From: Gammaproteobacteria bacterium
GTDB lineage: Bacteria > Pseudomonadota > Gammaproteobacteria > JACCYU01
Assembly (NCBI GenBank): GCA_013695765.1
Contig: JACCZW010000125.1
Location: forward strand, 1-39,404
Direction of reading: 5' to 3'
DNA length: 39,404 nucleotides
The translations under genes were made by a program, and so were the position numbers. Position 1 is the first letter of the stretch. Each line of letters begins with the position of its first letter. The notes under the pieces are model-generated. The model worked only from the letters and a program-made list of their open reading frames with translations, had not been told where the DNA came from and made no database searches. Below, piece after piece: positions 24,355 through 32,555 of the stretch.

Positions 24355-24600
24355 ATGCAACCTGACGACATAAAGACACTGATCGAGGCCGGCATTCCTG
24401 GTGCGCAGGCGATTGTGACCGGCGACGGCTACAAGTTCGAAGCCGTGGTTATCAGCGAGGCGTTCGAGGGCTTAAGCATGGTCAAGGAACAGCAGCAGGT
24501 TTACGCCACGGTGAACGCGCAGATCGCCAGCGGCGAGCTGCACGCATTGACCATAAAGGCTTACACGCCCGACGAGTGGCGGGTCCTGAACGCGCGTTAG
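24355..24600 (+). CDS. ibaG: BolA-family protein IbaG
   Basis: From the ATG at 24355 the product has 81 aa (MQPDDIKTLIEAGIPGAQ...). It contains GDGYKFEAVVISEAFEGLSMVKEQQ-type BolA sequence and ends HALTIKAYTPDEW, as in E. coli IbaG (84 aa). The family binds monothiol glutaredoxins through a shared [2Fe-2S] cluster and takes part in iron-sulfur trafficking. An upstream in-frame ATG at 24313 adds 14 residues not found in the family. No ribosome binding site is visible. In many proteobacteria it neighbours cell-envelope genes; here the neighbours are glutamate dehydrogenase and cytochromes. Confidence 0.85.
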   Translation: MQPDDIKTLIEAGIPGAQAIVTGDGYKFEAVVISEAFEGLSMVKEQQQVYATVNAQIASGELHALTIKAYTPDEWRVLNAR

Positions 24601-24607
24601 CTTCCGG

Positions 24608-24627
24608 CCGGCGCGCACGGGCGCCGG
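24608..24627 (+). terminator. Stem-loop after ibaG
   Basis: CCGGCGC (24608-24614), a six-base loop and GCGCCGG (24621-24627) are followed by TTGTAT. This is a short GC-rich hairpin between convergent genes and could end both transcripts; the T-run is weak. Confidence 0.45.
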
Positions 24628-24648
24628 TTGTATCAATCCCGCATGTTT

Positions 24649-24972
24649 TCAGTCGATCTCCGGCTGAGACAAACCTTGTTGCTGCGAAAAATACGCGGCC
24701 AGATCTTCAATATCCTGCTCAGACAGCGGCCCGGCCATGCCGGCCATGGTGGAATTTTCCCGTGCGCCCGACTTGTAGTCGTGCAGGGCCTGCGTCAGAT
24801 AGTCCTCGTGCTGGCCCGCGAGCTTGGGGTAAGTCGGTGAAGTACTGTTGCCGTCCGGTCCGTGACAGGAGGCGCATTGCTGCGCCGTTTTCTTGCCAGC
24901 GGCGGGGTCACCCTCCGCGTGCGCGACGTTGAAAAACAGCGTGACGCTCAAGGCCAGAAGCATCGCTTTCAT
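24649..24972 (-). CDS. Periplasmic monoheme cytochrome c
   Basis: The product has 107 aa. A signal peptide (MKAMLLALSVTLFFNVAHA) is probably cut after residue 19. One heme site, C33-ASC-H37, and a distal Met in ENSTMAGMAGPLS make it a class I cytochrome, closest to the half-domains of cytochrome c4 (YPKLAGQHEDYLTQALHDYKSG). It would shuttle electrons in the periplasm. It starts three bases after the stop of the pentaheme cytochrome, so the two are one transcription unit and may hand electrons to each other. Confidence 0.9.
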   Translation of the reverse strand: MKAMLLALSVTLFFNVAHAEGDPAAGKKTAQQCASCHGPDGNSTSPTYPKLAGQHEDYLTQALHDYKSGARENSTMAGMAGPLSEQDIEDLAAYFSQQQGLSQPEID

Positions 24973-24975
24973 TGT

Positions 24976-26733
24976 TTATTGCCCCTTTTTTGTAGTGCCT
25001 GACTGTGGCTGTTCAGCCGCAGCCGCTTTTCCCGATTGCTGCTGTCCGCCGCCGGCAACCTGGGAAATAATGTAGTCAACCGCGAGTTTCACGTCGGCAT
25101 CGCTGAGCTGCGGATGACCGCCTTTCGCAGGCATGGCGCCGACGCCACCGATGGCGCTGGTGTAAAGGGCCTGCGCGCCCATGGCGATGCGCGACTGCCA
25201 CGCGCCGTGGTCGGTTATCTTCGGTGCACCCAGCGCGCCTGAATCGTGACACGAAGCGCATATGCCCTGATAAACAGATTCGTTGTCGGTTGATGCGCCC
25301 CGTGCGGCTATTTGATTAATACTTTGTCCCTTTTTTGCAGCGCCCGACTGCGGCTGTTTGGCCGCAGCCGCTTTCTGTTGTCCGCCGCCCACGACCTGGG
25401 AAATAATGTAGTCAACCGCGAGTTTCACCTCGGCATCGCTGAGCTGGGGATGACCGCCTTTCGCAGGCATCGCGCCCACACCACCGATGGCGCTGGTGTA
25501 GAGGGCTTGTGCACCCATGGCAATGCGCGACTGCCACGCGCCGCGGTCGGTTATCTTCGGTGCACCCAGCGCGCCTGAATCGTGACACGAAGCGCACATG
25601 CCCTGATAAACAGATTCGTTGTCGGCCGACGCGCCGCGTGCGGCTATTTGCTCGATACTTTGTCCGGTTTTTGCAGCGCCTGACTGCTGTTTGGCCGCGG
25701 CCGCTTTTTCTGATTGCTGTTGTCCGCCGCCGGCAACCTGAGAAATAATATAGTCGACGGCAAGTTTCACCTCGGCGTCGCTGAGCTGCGGATGACCGCC
25801 TTTGGCAGGCATCGCGCCCACACCACCGATGGCGCTGGTGTAAAGGGCTTGTGAACCCATGGCGATGCGCGTCTCCCACGCGCCGCTGTCGGTTATTTTC
25901 GGTGCACCCAGCGCGCCTGAATCGTGACACGAAGCGCACATGCCCTGATAGACTGATTCGTTTTCAAGTGCTGCGCCGCCTGCGGCTGCCTGCTTGATAC
26001 CTGGTCCCATGGCGGGGGGCTGAGATTCTTGTGCGGCCTTACCGCCTGCGGACGCGGTCTGCTGAGCACCGCCGGCTTCGCTGACCATGTAATCGACAGC
26101 GGCCTGCACGTCCGCGTCGCTCAGGCTGGGATCGCCGCCCTTGGGCGGCATGGCGCCGAACCCGTTGATGGCGTGCGAATATAGCGTTTGTTGGCCCTGC
26201 TGGATGCGTGGCTGCCAGGCCGTTTTGTCACCCAGCTTGGGCGCGCCGGAGGCGCCGGAGTCGTGGCAACTAGCGCAAACTTGCGCATAGGTCTGCTCGC
26301 CGGCCGCCGACTTCGAAGACGTTTGCTGACCGCCAGACGACGCGGTCTGTTGCGGTTTGCTGCCCGCGGACGCCGCACTTCCCAGCGACTCGAAATACGC
26401 GCCGATATTGGCCATATCCTTGGCGGAAAGCGTTACGGCCTGGGCGTGCATCGTGTCGTGATCGCGCTGACCGGCCTTGTATGCCTGTAACGCGGAGACG
26501 ATGTAATCGGAGTGCTGACCGCCCAGCTTGGGTACGTGATAGGACGGATACACGTTGGTATAACCGGGTATCCCGTGACAGCCTAGACAGGTGTCGGCTT
26601 TAAGCTTGCCTGCCGCGATGTCCTCTTGCGCCAGCACCGAACCGCTCAATGATCCGCACAGAACCGCGACTGCGCAAGGCCAGGTGGCTTTGATCGATAA
26701 CTTTCCGCCAGTGCCTGGCAGCTTTCGCCTCAT
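24976..26733 (-). CDS. Pentaheme cytochrome c with tandem c5-like domains
   Basis: The product has 585 aa. A signal peptide ends near residue 35 (SVLA-QE). The first domain is c4-like, with C49-LGC-H53 and LGGQHSDYIVSALQAYKAG. Four c5-like domains follow, each with CASCH, GAPK, a W-x2-RI helix, a Met in GAMPxKGG, and LSDADV/LSDAEV plus VDYIIS. Five hemes in all. The last three c5 domains are nearly identical, about 112-114 residues each, joined by low-complexity Gln/Ala/Lys/Gly linkers (GGGQQQSEKAAAAK). This points to recent internal duplication. A GGAGGAG site precedes the ATG. It could act as a periplasmic electron wire or store; the partner enzyme is not in the window. Confidence 0.9.
   Translation of the reverse strand: MRRKLPGTGGKLSIKATWPCAVAVLCGSLSGSVLAQEDIAAGKLKADTCLGCHGIPGYTNVYPSYHVPKLGGQHSDYIVSALQAYKAGQRDHDTMHAQAVTLSAKDMANIGAYFESLGSAASAGSKPQQTASSGGQQTSSKSAAGEQTYAQVCASCHDSGASGAPKLGDKTAWQPRIQQGQQTLYSHAINGFGAMPPKGGDPSLSDADVQAAVDYMVSEAGGAQQTASAGGKAAQESQPPAMGPGIKQAAAGGAALENESVYQGMCASCHDSGALGAPKITDSGAWETRIAMGSQALYTSAIGGVGAMPAKGGHPQLSDAEVKLAVDYIISQVAGGGQQQSEKAAAAKQQSGAAKTGQSIEQIAARGASADNESVYQGMCASCHDSGALGAPKITDRGAWQSRIAMGAQALYTSAIGGVGAMPAKGGHPQLSDAEVKLAVDYIISQVVGGGQQKAAAAKQPQSGAAKKGQSINQIAARGASTDNESVYQGICASCHDSGALGAPKITDHGAWQSRIAMGAQALYTSAIGGVGAMPAKGGHPQLSDADVKLAVDYIISQVAGGGQQQSGKAAAAEQPQSGTTKKGQ
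25049..25970 (-). repeat. Three tandem DNA repeats inside the pentaheme cytochrome gene
   Basis: Three consecutive units with periods of 336 and 342 bp (matching points at 25061, 25397 and 25739) encode nearly identical c5-like domains plus linkers. The DNA differs at scattered positions only, so duplication is recent relative to the older domain at about 26085-26290, which is only moderately similar. In-frame expansion or loss by recombination between units is likely. Confidence 0.9.
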
Positions 26734-26780
26734 GCCTGTCTCTCCTCCGGATTGTAGTTAGATGGACAAAAACCGCGCTA

Positions 26781-26809
26781 AGTATAACCGCATTTTTTGG
26801 CTGTGCGGA
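26781..26809 (-). promoter_or_regulatory. Candidate promoter of the cytochrome operon
   Basis: TATACT (26786-26781, minus) lies about 18 bases after a weak -35 (TTCCGC) and about 50 bases before the ATG at 26733. Confidence 0.3.
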
Positions 26810-26904
26810 ACCGAATCGCCCGCAATCAGGCAGCTAAAATTTCAATAGTGATCGTGGGAGAATTCAAGCTAACGGCAGGGGAGCAGACACGGCGGTCAAT
26901 GCAG

Positions 26905-26936
26905 AGAAAAGAAGGGAGGCTCTCTGCGAGCCCCCT
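26905..26936 (-). terminator. Intrinsic terminator after the DUF4331-lipoprotein unit
   Basis: On the minus strand a GGGGGCTC / GAGCCTCCC stem with a five-base loop (26936-26914) is followed by TTCTTTTC (26912-26905). It lies about 80 bases after the lipoprotein stop and before the cytochrome promoter. Confidence 0.6.
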
Positions 26937-27012
26937 GTAATCGCCTACGATGTGCCGCGTCTTCTTTCTATTGTACGGTTAAAGACTCTGCTGACGGCAT
27001 TGGTCATGCGGA

Positions 27013-27246
27013 CTACAAAACGTCGCCGGGCGGTCTGGGTTCGTCATTGGCGTCGCCGAATATACTGCCGATCTCGGACTCAAGCGGCGCAGGGTCGCCG
27101 TAGTCGACCGGCTCTGAGTTGGCGTCCTGCGTGAAGATGTCCGTAAATACGTTGCCCGCATCCTCGCCATCATCGTCATCTCCGCCGCAACCAGCCATCA
27201 GCAACGTTGCTGCGCAGAGCAGCGCAACAAGTGAGCGCGTAATCAT
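27013..27246 (-). CDS. Small acidic lipoprotein
   Basis: The product has 77 aa. The N-terminus MITRSLVALLCAATLLMAGCGGDDDD has a lipobox (LMAGC, lipidated Cys at 19), and the D/G run after it suggests delivery to the outer membrane. The rest is acidic with no known domain; IFTQDANSEPVDYGDP has an EF-hand-like look, but no complete calcium loop. The ATG overlaps the stop of the DUF4331 gene as ATGA, so translation is coupled and the two products probably work together. Confidence 0.7.
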   Translation of the reverse strand: MITRSLVALLCAATLLMAGCGGDDDDGEDAGNVFTDIFTQDANSEPVDYGDPAPLESEIGSIFGDANDEPRPPGDVL

Positions 27247-28790
27247 AGCCCGGCACCTCCGCCATTCGGCTCGCTGGACTCGAAGGGCGAGCCCGGCAAA
27301 GGCAGACCCAGATACGGAAACTGATCGATGAACAGGCCGTCTCCGGCGTTGGCCAGCGACGCGCCGTCGGTAACCACAGCGCCCGGCACCACGCTCGGGC
27401 TGGCGGGATTGCTCACATCGCAGGTTTGCAGGCCATTGGGATTCTCGGCGGTAATGGCGCCCAGCGCGACACTAAGCTCGATGTCCACTACGTCGTCTAT
27501 GGGTCGCCGGCCATTGGGAAAGCCGCCTAAGTCGCAGTCCAGGAAAGCAAGATCGCTCTGACTGCCGATGGGTGCCGGTACCAGAGTGTTAAGCCGCAAC
27601 ATCTCGCCAGCGCCTGCCAGGGTGTCTAGATTGACGTTGGCCGGCTTGGTTAAACCGGGCACGCCGGTCACAAACGCCTGCACCAGATCGAGCCGGGGCA
27701 GTGTCGGAACCGCGGTGTCGAACAGCACGTTAGCCAGCACCGGCAAGGTCGGGTTGGTCACGTAGGTGCCGAAGTTACTGACATCATTGGCCGGCTGGCT
27801 CGCATTGAACAGATTCTTGTCCGCCAGGCCGATTACCACCTCGTTGACCAGTGGCGAGCCCAGACGCGACACCTGCGTCCACGCACCGCCGTCGGCTGGG
27901 GCGTATTCACACCCGGCGTGGGATCCAGCACGCGCGCCTGCGGCAGGCTGGCGGTGGCCCATGCGCCGATGACCGGTTCCTGTCCGGCGGTCAGGCACGC
28001 GGTCGGTATCTCCAGTGCGAATGAGGTGACGTTCTTGTCGTCGATGATGTTCTGGCCCTCGCTGCGGTCGCCGACCGGATTCAGATTGATCAGGTCGAAC
28101 ACTTCGCCCAGATTGATATAGAAACCTTCGCGGCGCTGACCGACGGTTACGCGCGCACCCGCGGCGCTGCAACCGGGGATGGTAACGTCATAGATGTGCG
28201 CGTCGGCGTAGCTTTGATAATCGGGGATGGATTTCTCGCCTGTTATCGACCGGCTTGATAAAGCTCGTAGCACCGCTAGGATCGGTCACCGGCTGGCTGA
28301 CGCCTGAACGCCGGTCGCCGCGTACCACGTTCATGGTATAGCGCTCGACCCTGTTCAGATCGGGATCGGCGGGCGTGCTGATCGGGCCGACATTGATCAA
28401 GGGAATTTCAGATGCGGTGGGCGCGCCGTCCAGTCCCGGCCCGGTGGGTACGGAGAGGTTGCGAAAGCTCGTATCGAACTGGAATTGAAAGGTGATGTCC
28501 TCGACCGCGTCGCCGTTGTTATCGATGTGAATCTCGTACAGCGCAGAATCGTCCAGGGCGAAGTAGTTGGGACCGCCGTAGGAATCCTGAAGCGGCGCCC
28601 AGTTAGCGATGAGGGTGACGAAGCCCTCGCGCCCGGACTCGTAGCTGTTGAACATGTAAAAATCGGTGTTGTCCACTCTGGGCAGGCCGGCTATGAACGG
28701 CGCCTCACGGTGACTGGAAGCTTGCGCCATAAGCGAAGCGCCGACGCATGCCGCGGCGACTAGTGCGTGCGCAACAGGTTTGGTTTGCAT
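27243..28790 (-). pseudogene. DUF4331 secreted protein, two frameshifts
   Basis: From the ATG at 28790 (behind GAGGGGAA) a signal peptide leads into ASSHREAPFIAGLPRVDNTDFYMF, the signature start of DUF4331 proteins. The family sequence then changes frame twice: near 28243 (PVDN to GEKSIPDYQSYADAHIYDV) and near 27890 (GVNTPQ to DGGAWTQVSRLGSPLVNEVVIG). It continues to the end at 27243. First and last parts are in the same frame, but a stop at 28188 blocks reading straight through. Every family block is present, so the gene was recently intact, or the frameshifts are sequence errors. The function of DUF4331 is unknown; the protein is periplasmic or exported. A lipoprotein gene is translationally coupled downstream. 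Confidence 0.75.
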
Positions 28791-29011
28791 GATATTCCCC
28801 TCTTGTAAGTTAGTCCGACATTGCACGGAAAACTCGGTGTCCGGCATTGGTTAGATACCAATTGCTTTTTTGTCCGGATGCACTTTGATTGCCTGACCTT
28901 TGAAGATGCGAATGCCCCACCGCGAGCTTGCGTGAGCGGGGTGTCGGGCTCGCATCGCCACCGGCGAATATGCCACGAACCGGTGTCGCCTGCCAAATGT
29001 TTATTTGAGAA

Positions 29012-29389
29012 TCAGGACGATGCCGCGGCCGACCGCTCGATAACCACGCCGACTTCGCGCGCACCGCGCACCGCGCCGGGCTTGCTCACGCTGAGCTTCA
29101 GCCAGCGGATGCCGAATTCCGTCAGCAGCATGTCGGCGGCGCGTTCGGCCAACGTCTCGATCAGCTTGAAGCGGCTCTCTTCGACGAAGCTGCTGAGGCG
29201 TTCCGCGATGGCCTTGTAGTTGAGGGTGTCTTCAATGGCATCGGAAGCCGCGGCTGATGCGATGTCCGCCGCCATTTCCAGATCGATGCTAATCGTCTGC
29301 CGGACCCGCTGCTCCCATTCGTAGATACCGATCACCGCGGCGAGTCGCAGCTCGCGCAGATATACAAGATCGGGGGGTCGGGCGCTCAT
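29012..29389 (-). CDS. folB: Dihydroneopterin aldolase
   Basis: FolB cleaves 7,8-dihydroneopterin to 6-hydroxymethyl-dihydropterin and glycolaldehyde in folate synthesis. The 125-aa product has the family's length and pattern: [23 protein letters not shown], the catalytic Glu region and Tyr in [30 protein letters not shown], and a late [17 protein letters not shown] with the conserved Lys. It acts as a cytoplasmic octamer. It diverges from rpmB with 149 bases between the starts. No other folate gene is nearby. Confidence 0.92.
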   Translation of the reverse strand: MSARPPDLVYLRELRLAAVIGIYEWEQRVRQTISIDLEMAADIASAAASDAIEDTLNYKAIAERLSSFVEESRFKLIETLAERAADMLLTEFGIRWLKLSVSKPGAVRGAREVGVVIERSAAASS

Positions 29390-29472
29390 TAGTGGTCAAT
29401 ATAGCGGCTGCCGCGCAAGCTGCCAATATCCTCAGGCTACCTTGTGCATCGGTGTGTTTACGCACGTTCGCC

Positions 29473-29501
29473 TTGAACGCTGACGGCTTATTTGTCAGAA
29501 T
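29473..29501 (+). promoter_or_regulatory. Promoter of rpmB-rpmG
   Basis: TTGAAC (29473-29478), 17 bases, and CAGAAT (29496-29501) with TG one base before it (TGTCAGAAT, extended -10). It is followed by the GC-rich CGCGCGC discriminator typical of ribosomal-protein promoters under stringent control. The start would be near 29508. Confidence 0.55.
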
Positions 29502-29538
29502 CGCGCGCTATGAACGATTACGGCAACCGGAGCGCCGC

Positions 29539-29775
29539 ATGAGCAGAATCTGTCAGGTCACGGGCAAGCGCCCCGTTACGGGGAACAATGTTTCGCACGC
29601 CCATAATAAAACCCGGCGCCGCTTTTTGCCGAACCTTCATTTCCACCGGTTCTGGGTCGAAAGCGAGCAGCGTTGGGTGAGGCTGCGCGTGTCCACGCGC
29701 GGTTTGCGGATCATCGACAAAAAAGGCATCGATCAGGTGCTAATCGATATGCGCGCCCAAGGCGACAAGGTATAA
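29539..29775 (+). CDS. rpmB: 50S ribosomal protein L28
   Basis: The 78-aa product starts at the ATG at 29539, seven bases after GGAG. It reads [20 protein letters not shown], then [18 protein letters not shown], and ends [10 protein letters not shown], typical L28 throughout. The protein binds 23S rRNA in the large subunit. rpmG follows two bases after the stop, the standard gammaproteobacterial rpmBG order. Confidence 0.97.
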   Translation: MSRICQVTGKRPVTGNNVSHAHNKTRRRFLPNLHFHRFWVESEQRWVRLRVSTRGLRIIDKKGIDQVLIDMRAQGDKV

Positions 29776-29777
29776 CC

Positions 29778-29945
29778 ATGGCTAAAACAGCACGCGACAA
29801 AATCAAGCTGGTGTCCAGCGCGGGTACCGGACATTACTACACGACCACGAAAAACAAGCGCAACATGCCGGACAAGATGGAGATCAAGAAATACGATCCC
29901 GTGGTGCGCAAGCACGTGACTTACAAGGAATCCAAGATCAAGTAA
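29778..29945 (+). CDS. rpmG: 50S ribosomal protein L33
   Basis: The 55-aa product ([20 protein letters not shown]...) is full length. It is the zinc-free form: the CxxC pairs of the zinc-binding paralogue are absent and [23 protein letters not shown] replaces them. It is co-transcribed with rpmB, two bases after its stop. Confidence 0.97.
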   Translation: MAKTARDKIKLVSSAGTGHYYTTTKNKRNMPDKMEIKKYDPVVRKHVTYKESKIK

Positions 29946-29960
29946 GGTGAGCGGGGAATT

Positions 29961-29982
29961 CGCAAAGCGACTGAGCTTTGCG
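29961..29982 (+). terminator. Stem-loop after rpmG
   Basis: CGCAAAGC (29961-29968) and GCTTTGCG (29975-29982) are perfect inverted repeats around GACTGA, 16 bases after the rpmG stop. No T-run follows, so it may stabilise or end the rpmBG mRNA. Confidence 0.4.
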
Positions 29983-29993
29983 CCCGCGAACGA

Positions 29994-30052
29994 CCAGCCA
30001 TGGATGGCTGGGCCGTGGTATCGACACACTTTACGTCTCGCCATGGATGGCG
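29994..30052. repeat. Two related palindromes around CCATGGATGG
   Basis: CCAGCCATGGATGGCTGG (29994-30011) and CGCCATGGATGGCG (30039-30052) are perfect inverted repeats with a two-base centre, sharing GCCATGGATGGC, 41 bases apart. They lie in the convergent rpmG-desaturase gap. They could be copies of a dispersed palindromic (REP-like) element; a genome-wide count would tell. Confidence 0.5.
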
Positions 30053-30117
30053 GGTACACCGCCAACAGCACGCCTACAGTAACAACGATGAGAGTGGGGA
30101 AATTCGCAAAACGAAGA

Positions 30118-31305
30118 TTACACCCTGGCCGGCTGGAGCGAATAGCTCTGTAACCGCCGGGCGAATTCCTGCAACACCTCCACGCCAGTCGCTTCCGCCT
30201 GGCGGCACCACTCCTGCAAAGCCAGCAGCACTTTCTCGTGGCTGTCGAAGGTGCGACCCCACAACGCCTGCAGGCGCCCGCGAAATTCATACACCGTGCG
30301 CAACGCCTCGTTGCGGGCGAGCGTGTCTTGCAGTCTGGCCTTCACTTGCGTATCCACACGGCTTTCTTCGCGCACCAGCGCAAACCTCACCTTCTTTAGC
30401 GCAGCGCGGTACGGCAGGTCCGCCTGGCGCAATTGATCGCGGAATACCGGCAGGGTGACGCTACGGGCGTATTGCGCCATGACGTGCAGGCGCCCGGCGA
30501 TGACCGCGCGCGCTGTCTCGATGTCGATGACCTGCTTGTCGCTGCGGACCACGGGCTTGGGCGCGACTTTTTTGACCCTGGCCAGACCCATAGCGGACAG
30601 CACGCGAATGTACATCCAGCCGATGTCGAACTCCCACCACTTGTTGGAGAAGCGCGCCGAGGTCGGGAATGCATGATGGTTGTTGTGCATTTCCTCACCG
30701 CCGATGAGGATGCCGAAGTTGGTCAAATTGGTAGAACCGTCCGGGCTCTCGAAATTCCGGTAGCCCCAGAAATGCCCCAGCCCGTTCACCACCCCGGCGG
30801 CAAAAAACGGAATCCACATCATCTGCACTGCCCACAGCGTGATGCCGTAGATGCCGAACAGCCCGAAATTGATAATAACCAGCAGGCTCACACCCAGCAC
30901 GTTGTGACGTGAGTAAAGCTTGCGCTCCAGCCAGTCGTCCGGCGTGCCGCGGCCGTAATGTTCCAGCGTTTCGGCATTGCCCGATTCGGCGCGATACAGT
31001 TCCGCGCCTTCCCACAAAACCTTGTGAATGCCCTCGACATGCGGGCTGTGGGGGTCGCCTTCAGTCTCGGTTTTGGCGTGATGCTTGCGATGCACCGCGA
31101 CCCATTCCTTGGTGATCATGCCGGTCGTCAGCCACAGCCAGAAGCGGAAAAAATGGCTGGCGACAGGATGCAGGGTCAGCGCTCGATGCGCCTGGCAGCG
31201 ATGCAGAAAGATGGTGACAGAGACGATGGTGACATGCGTCAGCGCCAGACCGACGATGATGTAGCCCCACCAGGGCAGGGCCAGTAAACCGGTAGCTATG
31301 TTCAA
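30118..31305 (-). CDS. Acyl-CoA (delta-9) fatty acid desaturase
   Basis: The 395-aa integral membrane enzyme would introduce a cis double bond into acyl chains with a di-iron centre and O2. The three histidine boxes are HRCQAHR (residues about 35-41), HRKHH (about 72-76) and HNNHH in GGEEMHNNHHAFP (about 210). Four membrane spans lie around them. The last 140 residues form a charged, helical extension (VKARLQDTLARNEALRTVYEFRG) seen in the longer bacterial members. A GAGGG site lies 7-11 bases before the ATG. Two TTACATATA repeats on the coding strand sit immediately upstream and may be an operator responding to membrane state. Confidence 0.9.
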   Translation of the reverse strand: MNIATGLLALPWWGYIIVGLALTHVTIVSVTIFLHRCQAHRALTLHPVASHFFRFWLWLTTGMITKEWVAVHRKHHAKTETEGDPHSPHVEGIHKVLWEGAELYRAESGNAETLEHYGRGTPDDWLERKLYSRHNVLGVSLLVIINFGLFGIYGITLWAVQMMWIPFFAAGVVNGLGHFWGYRNFESPDGSTNLTNFGILIGGEEMHNNHHAFPTSARFSNKWWEFDIGWMYIRVLSAMGLARVKKVAPKPVVRSDKQVIDIETARAVIAGRLHVMAQYARSVTLPVFRDQLRQADLPYRAALKKVRFALVREESRVDTQVKARLQDTLARNEALRTVYEFRGRLQALWGRTFDSHEKVLLALQEWCRQAEATGVEVLQEFARRLQSYSLQPARV

Positions 31306-31317
31306 GATTCCCTCGAC

Positions 31318-31341
31318 TATATGTAATCGTTATATGTAACG
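31318..31341 (-). promoter_or_regulatory. Direct repeat upstream of the desaturase
   Basis: TATATGTAA occurs at 31318-31326 and 31331-31339 (period 13 bp), and the second copy is part of the dyad CGTTA-TATG-TAACG (31328-31341). It lies 13-36 bases before the desaturase ATG, in the promoter or early leader. It fits a repressor site. Confidence 0.35.
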
Positions 31342-31523
31342 TTTGCTTGACGCCCGCTCCGACTATAAAGCAATCTGGTTCGAAGCGTCTACCGGGGTAG
31401 GACACCGTTACAGTGACAAATATCCCGCGTATCGATGTGCGCGTGCGGCAAAGTGCGCATTGGAAGAACGCACGCATGCGGGCTGCGTGCCACGCCGCAC
31501 TATCGTTCGCGCGGCGCAGCTTA

Positions 31524-31529
31524 TAGAAT
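31524..31529 (+). promoter_or_regulatory. -10 upstream of the ABC exporter operon
   Basis: TAGAAT followed by CGCG, the same motif as before other genes here, predicts a start near 31536. No good -35 is seen. Confidence 0.35.
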
Positions 31530-31550
31530 CGCGCCACTATCTTCATTCAA

Positions 31551-32555
31551 ATGGCGTGCGACGCGCCGCCGCCCGATATTCACGCCTCAATGATTGACGA
31601 AGCACTGGTCAGCGCCGACAACCTCTTTCGCTACTACGGTCAGCACTGCGCGGTCGAGAACCTGAACCTTAAGCTAAGGCGCGGGGAAGTGCTGGGGCTG
31701 CTGGGGCCCAACGGCGCGGGCAAATCCTCGACTTTAAGGATGCTGAGCGGCAACTTAGCGCCCAGCCGCGGCCGCATTACGATTAACGGCATCGATCTGC
31801 TTGATGCGCCCAAACGCGCCAAGGCGCACATCGGCTATCTGCCCGAGCGCCCACCGCTCTATCCCGATCTCTCCGTGGATGAGTATCTGCGATACTGCGC
31901 GCGCCTGCATCGCATACCGCGCGCGCGCATCGCCGACGCCCTGATTGAGGTCAAGACGCGCTGCGGTCTGATCGAGGTCGGGCGCCGCATAATCGGCAAT
32001 CTGTCCAGGGGTTTTCAGCAGCGCGTAGGCATTGCACAGGCTCTGATTCACAGCCCTCCGCTGGTGATCCTGGACGAGCCCACCGTAGGTCTGGATCCCG
32101 TGCAGATTCACGAGATCCGCGCTCTGATCCGCGCGCTTGGACGCACGCATGGCGTGATTCTCTCCACGCATATTCTTCCCGAGGTGCAGGCGGTGTGCGA
32201 TCGGGTGCAGATCATCCACGCCGGGCGTACGGTGTTCAACGACACGCTCACCAGTTTAAGCGAGCACCAGGGCGCCAAATCCTGGATTGTTTCGTTTGCG
32301 TCGCCGCCCGCGCTGAGCGAACTGCGCCGGCTGGCCGGGATCGAGACGGTCGAGCCGCTCGCCGGCGGACGGCTGCGGCTCGTGTACGGGAACGCGGCCG
32401 CGGTGGATGCGCTGGTCGAGTCATCGGTCGCCAACAACTGGCGCCTGCGCGAACTCACACCGGAGACCACCACGCTTGAACAAATCTTCATAGGGCTGGT
32501 GCACAGCGAAGCGGACGCCGGCTCCGCCACCAACCAGCGTAGCGCCATCGCATGA
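31551..32555 (+). CDS. ABC transporter ATP-binding protein, GldA-like
   Basis: The product has 334 aa from the ATG at 31551; an ATG at 31590 would give 321 and begins closer to the domain. Walker A is GPNGAGKSST, the signature LSRGFQQR, Walker B LVILDEPTVGLDP and the switch STHILPE. A C-terminal extension of about 100 residues is typical of the ATPases of ABC-2 exporters. Four genes follow in a tight row: ATPase, permease, GldG-like auxiliary protein, DUF4340 protein. This is the GldAFG-type layout known from gliding Bacteroidetes but also found in non-gliding Proteobacteria, where the cargo is unknown. Confidence 0.9.
   Translation: MACDAPPPDIHASMIDEALVSADNLFRYYGQHCAVENLNLKLRRGEVLGLLGPNGAGKSSTLRMLSGNLAPSRGRITINGIDLLDAPKRAKAHIGYLPERPPLYPDLSVDEYLRYCARLHRIPRARIADALIEVKTRCGLIEVGRRIIGNLSRGFQQRVGIAQALIHSPPLVILDEPTVGLDPVQIHEIRALIRALGRTHGVILSTHILPEVQAVCDRVQIIHAGRTVFNDTLTSLSEHQGAKSWIVSFASPPALSELRRLAGIETVEPLAGGRLRLVYGNAAAVDALVESSVANNWRLRELTPETTTLEQIFIGLVHSEADAGSATNQRSAIA

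Noticed and set aside
25049-25970. Tandem repeats as a possible CRISPR array
   Set aside because: Units are about 340 bp, coding and in frame; there are no short direct repeats with unique spacers.
28821-29219. 132-codon frame antisense to folB and its downstream gap
   Set aside because: It has no family resemblance and overlaps the strongly supported folB.
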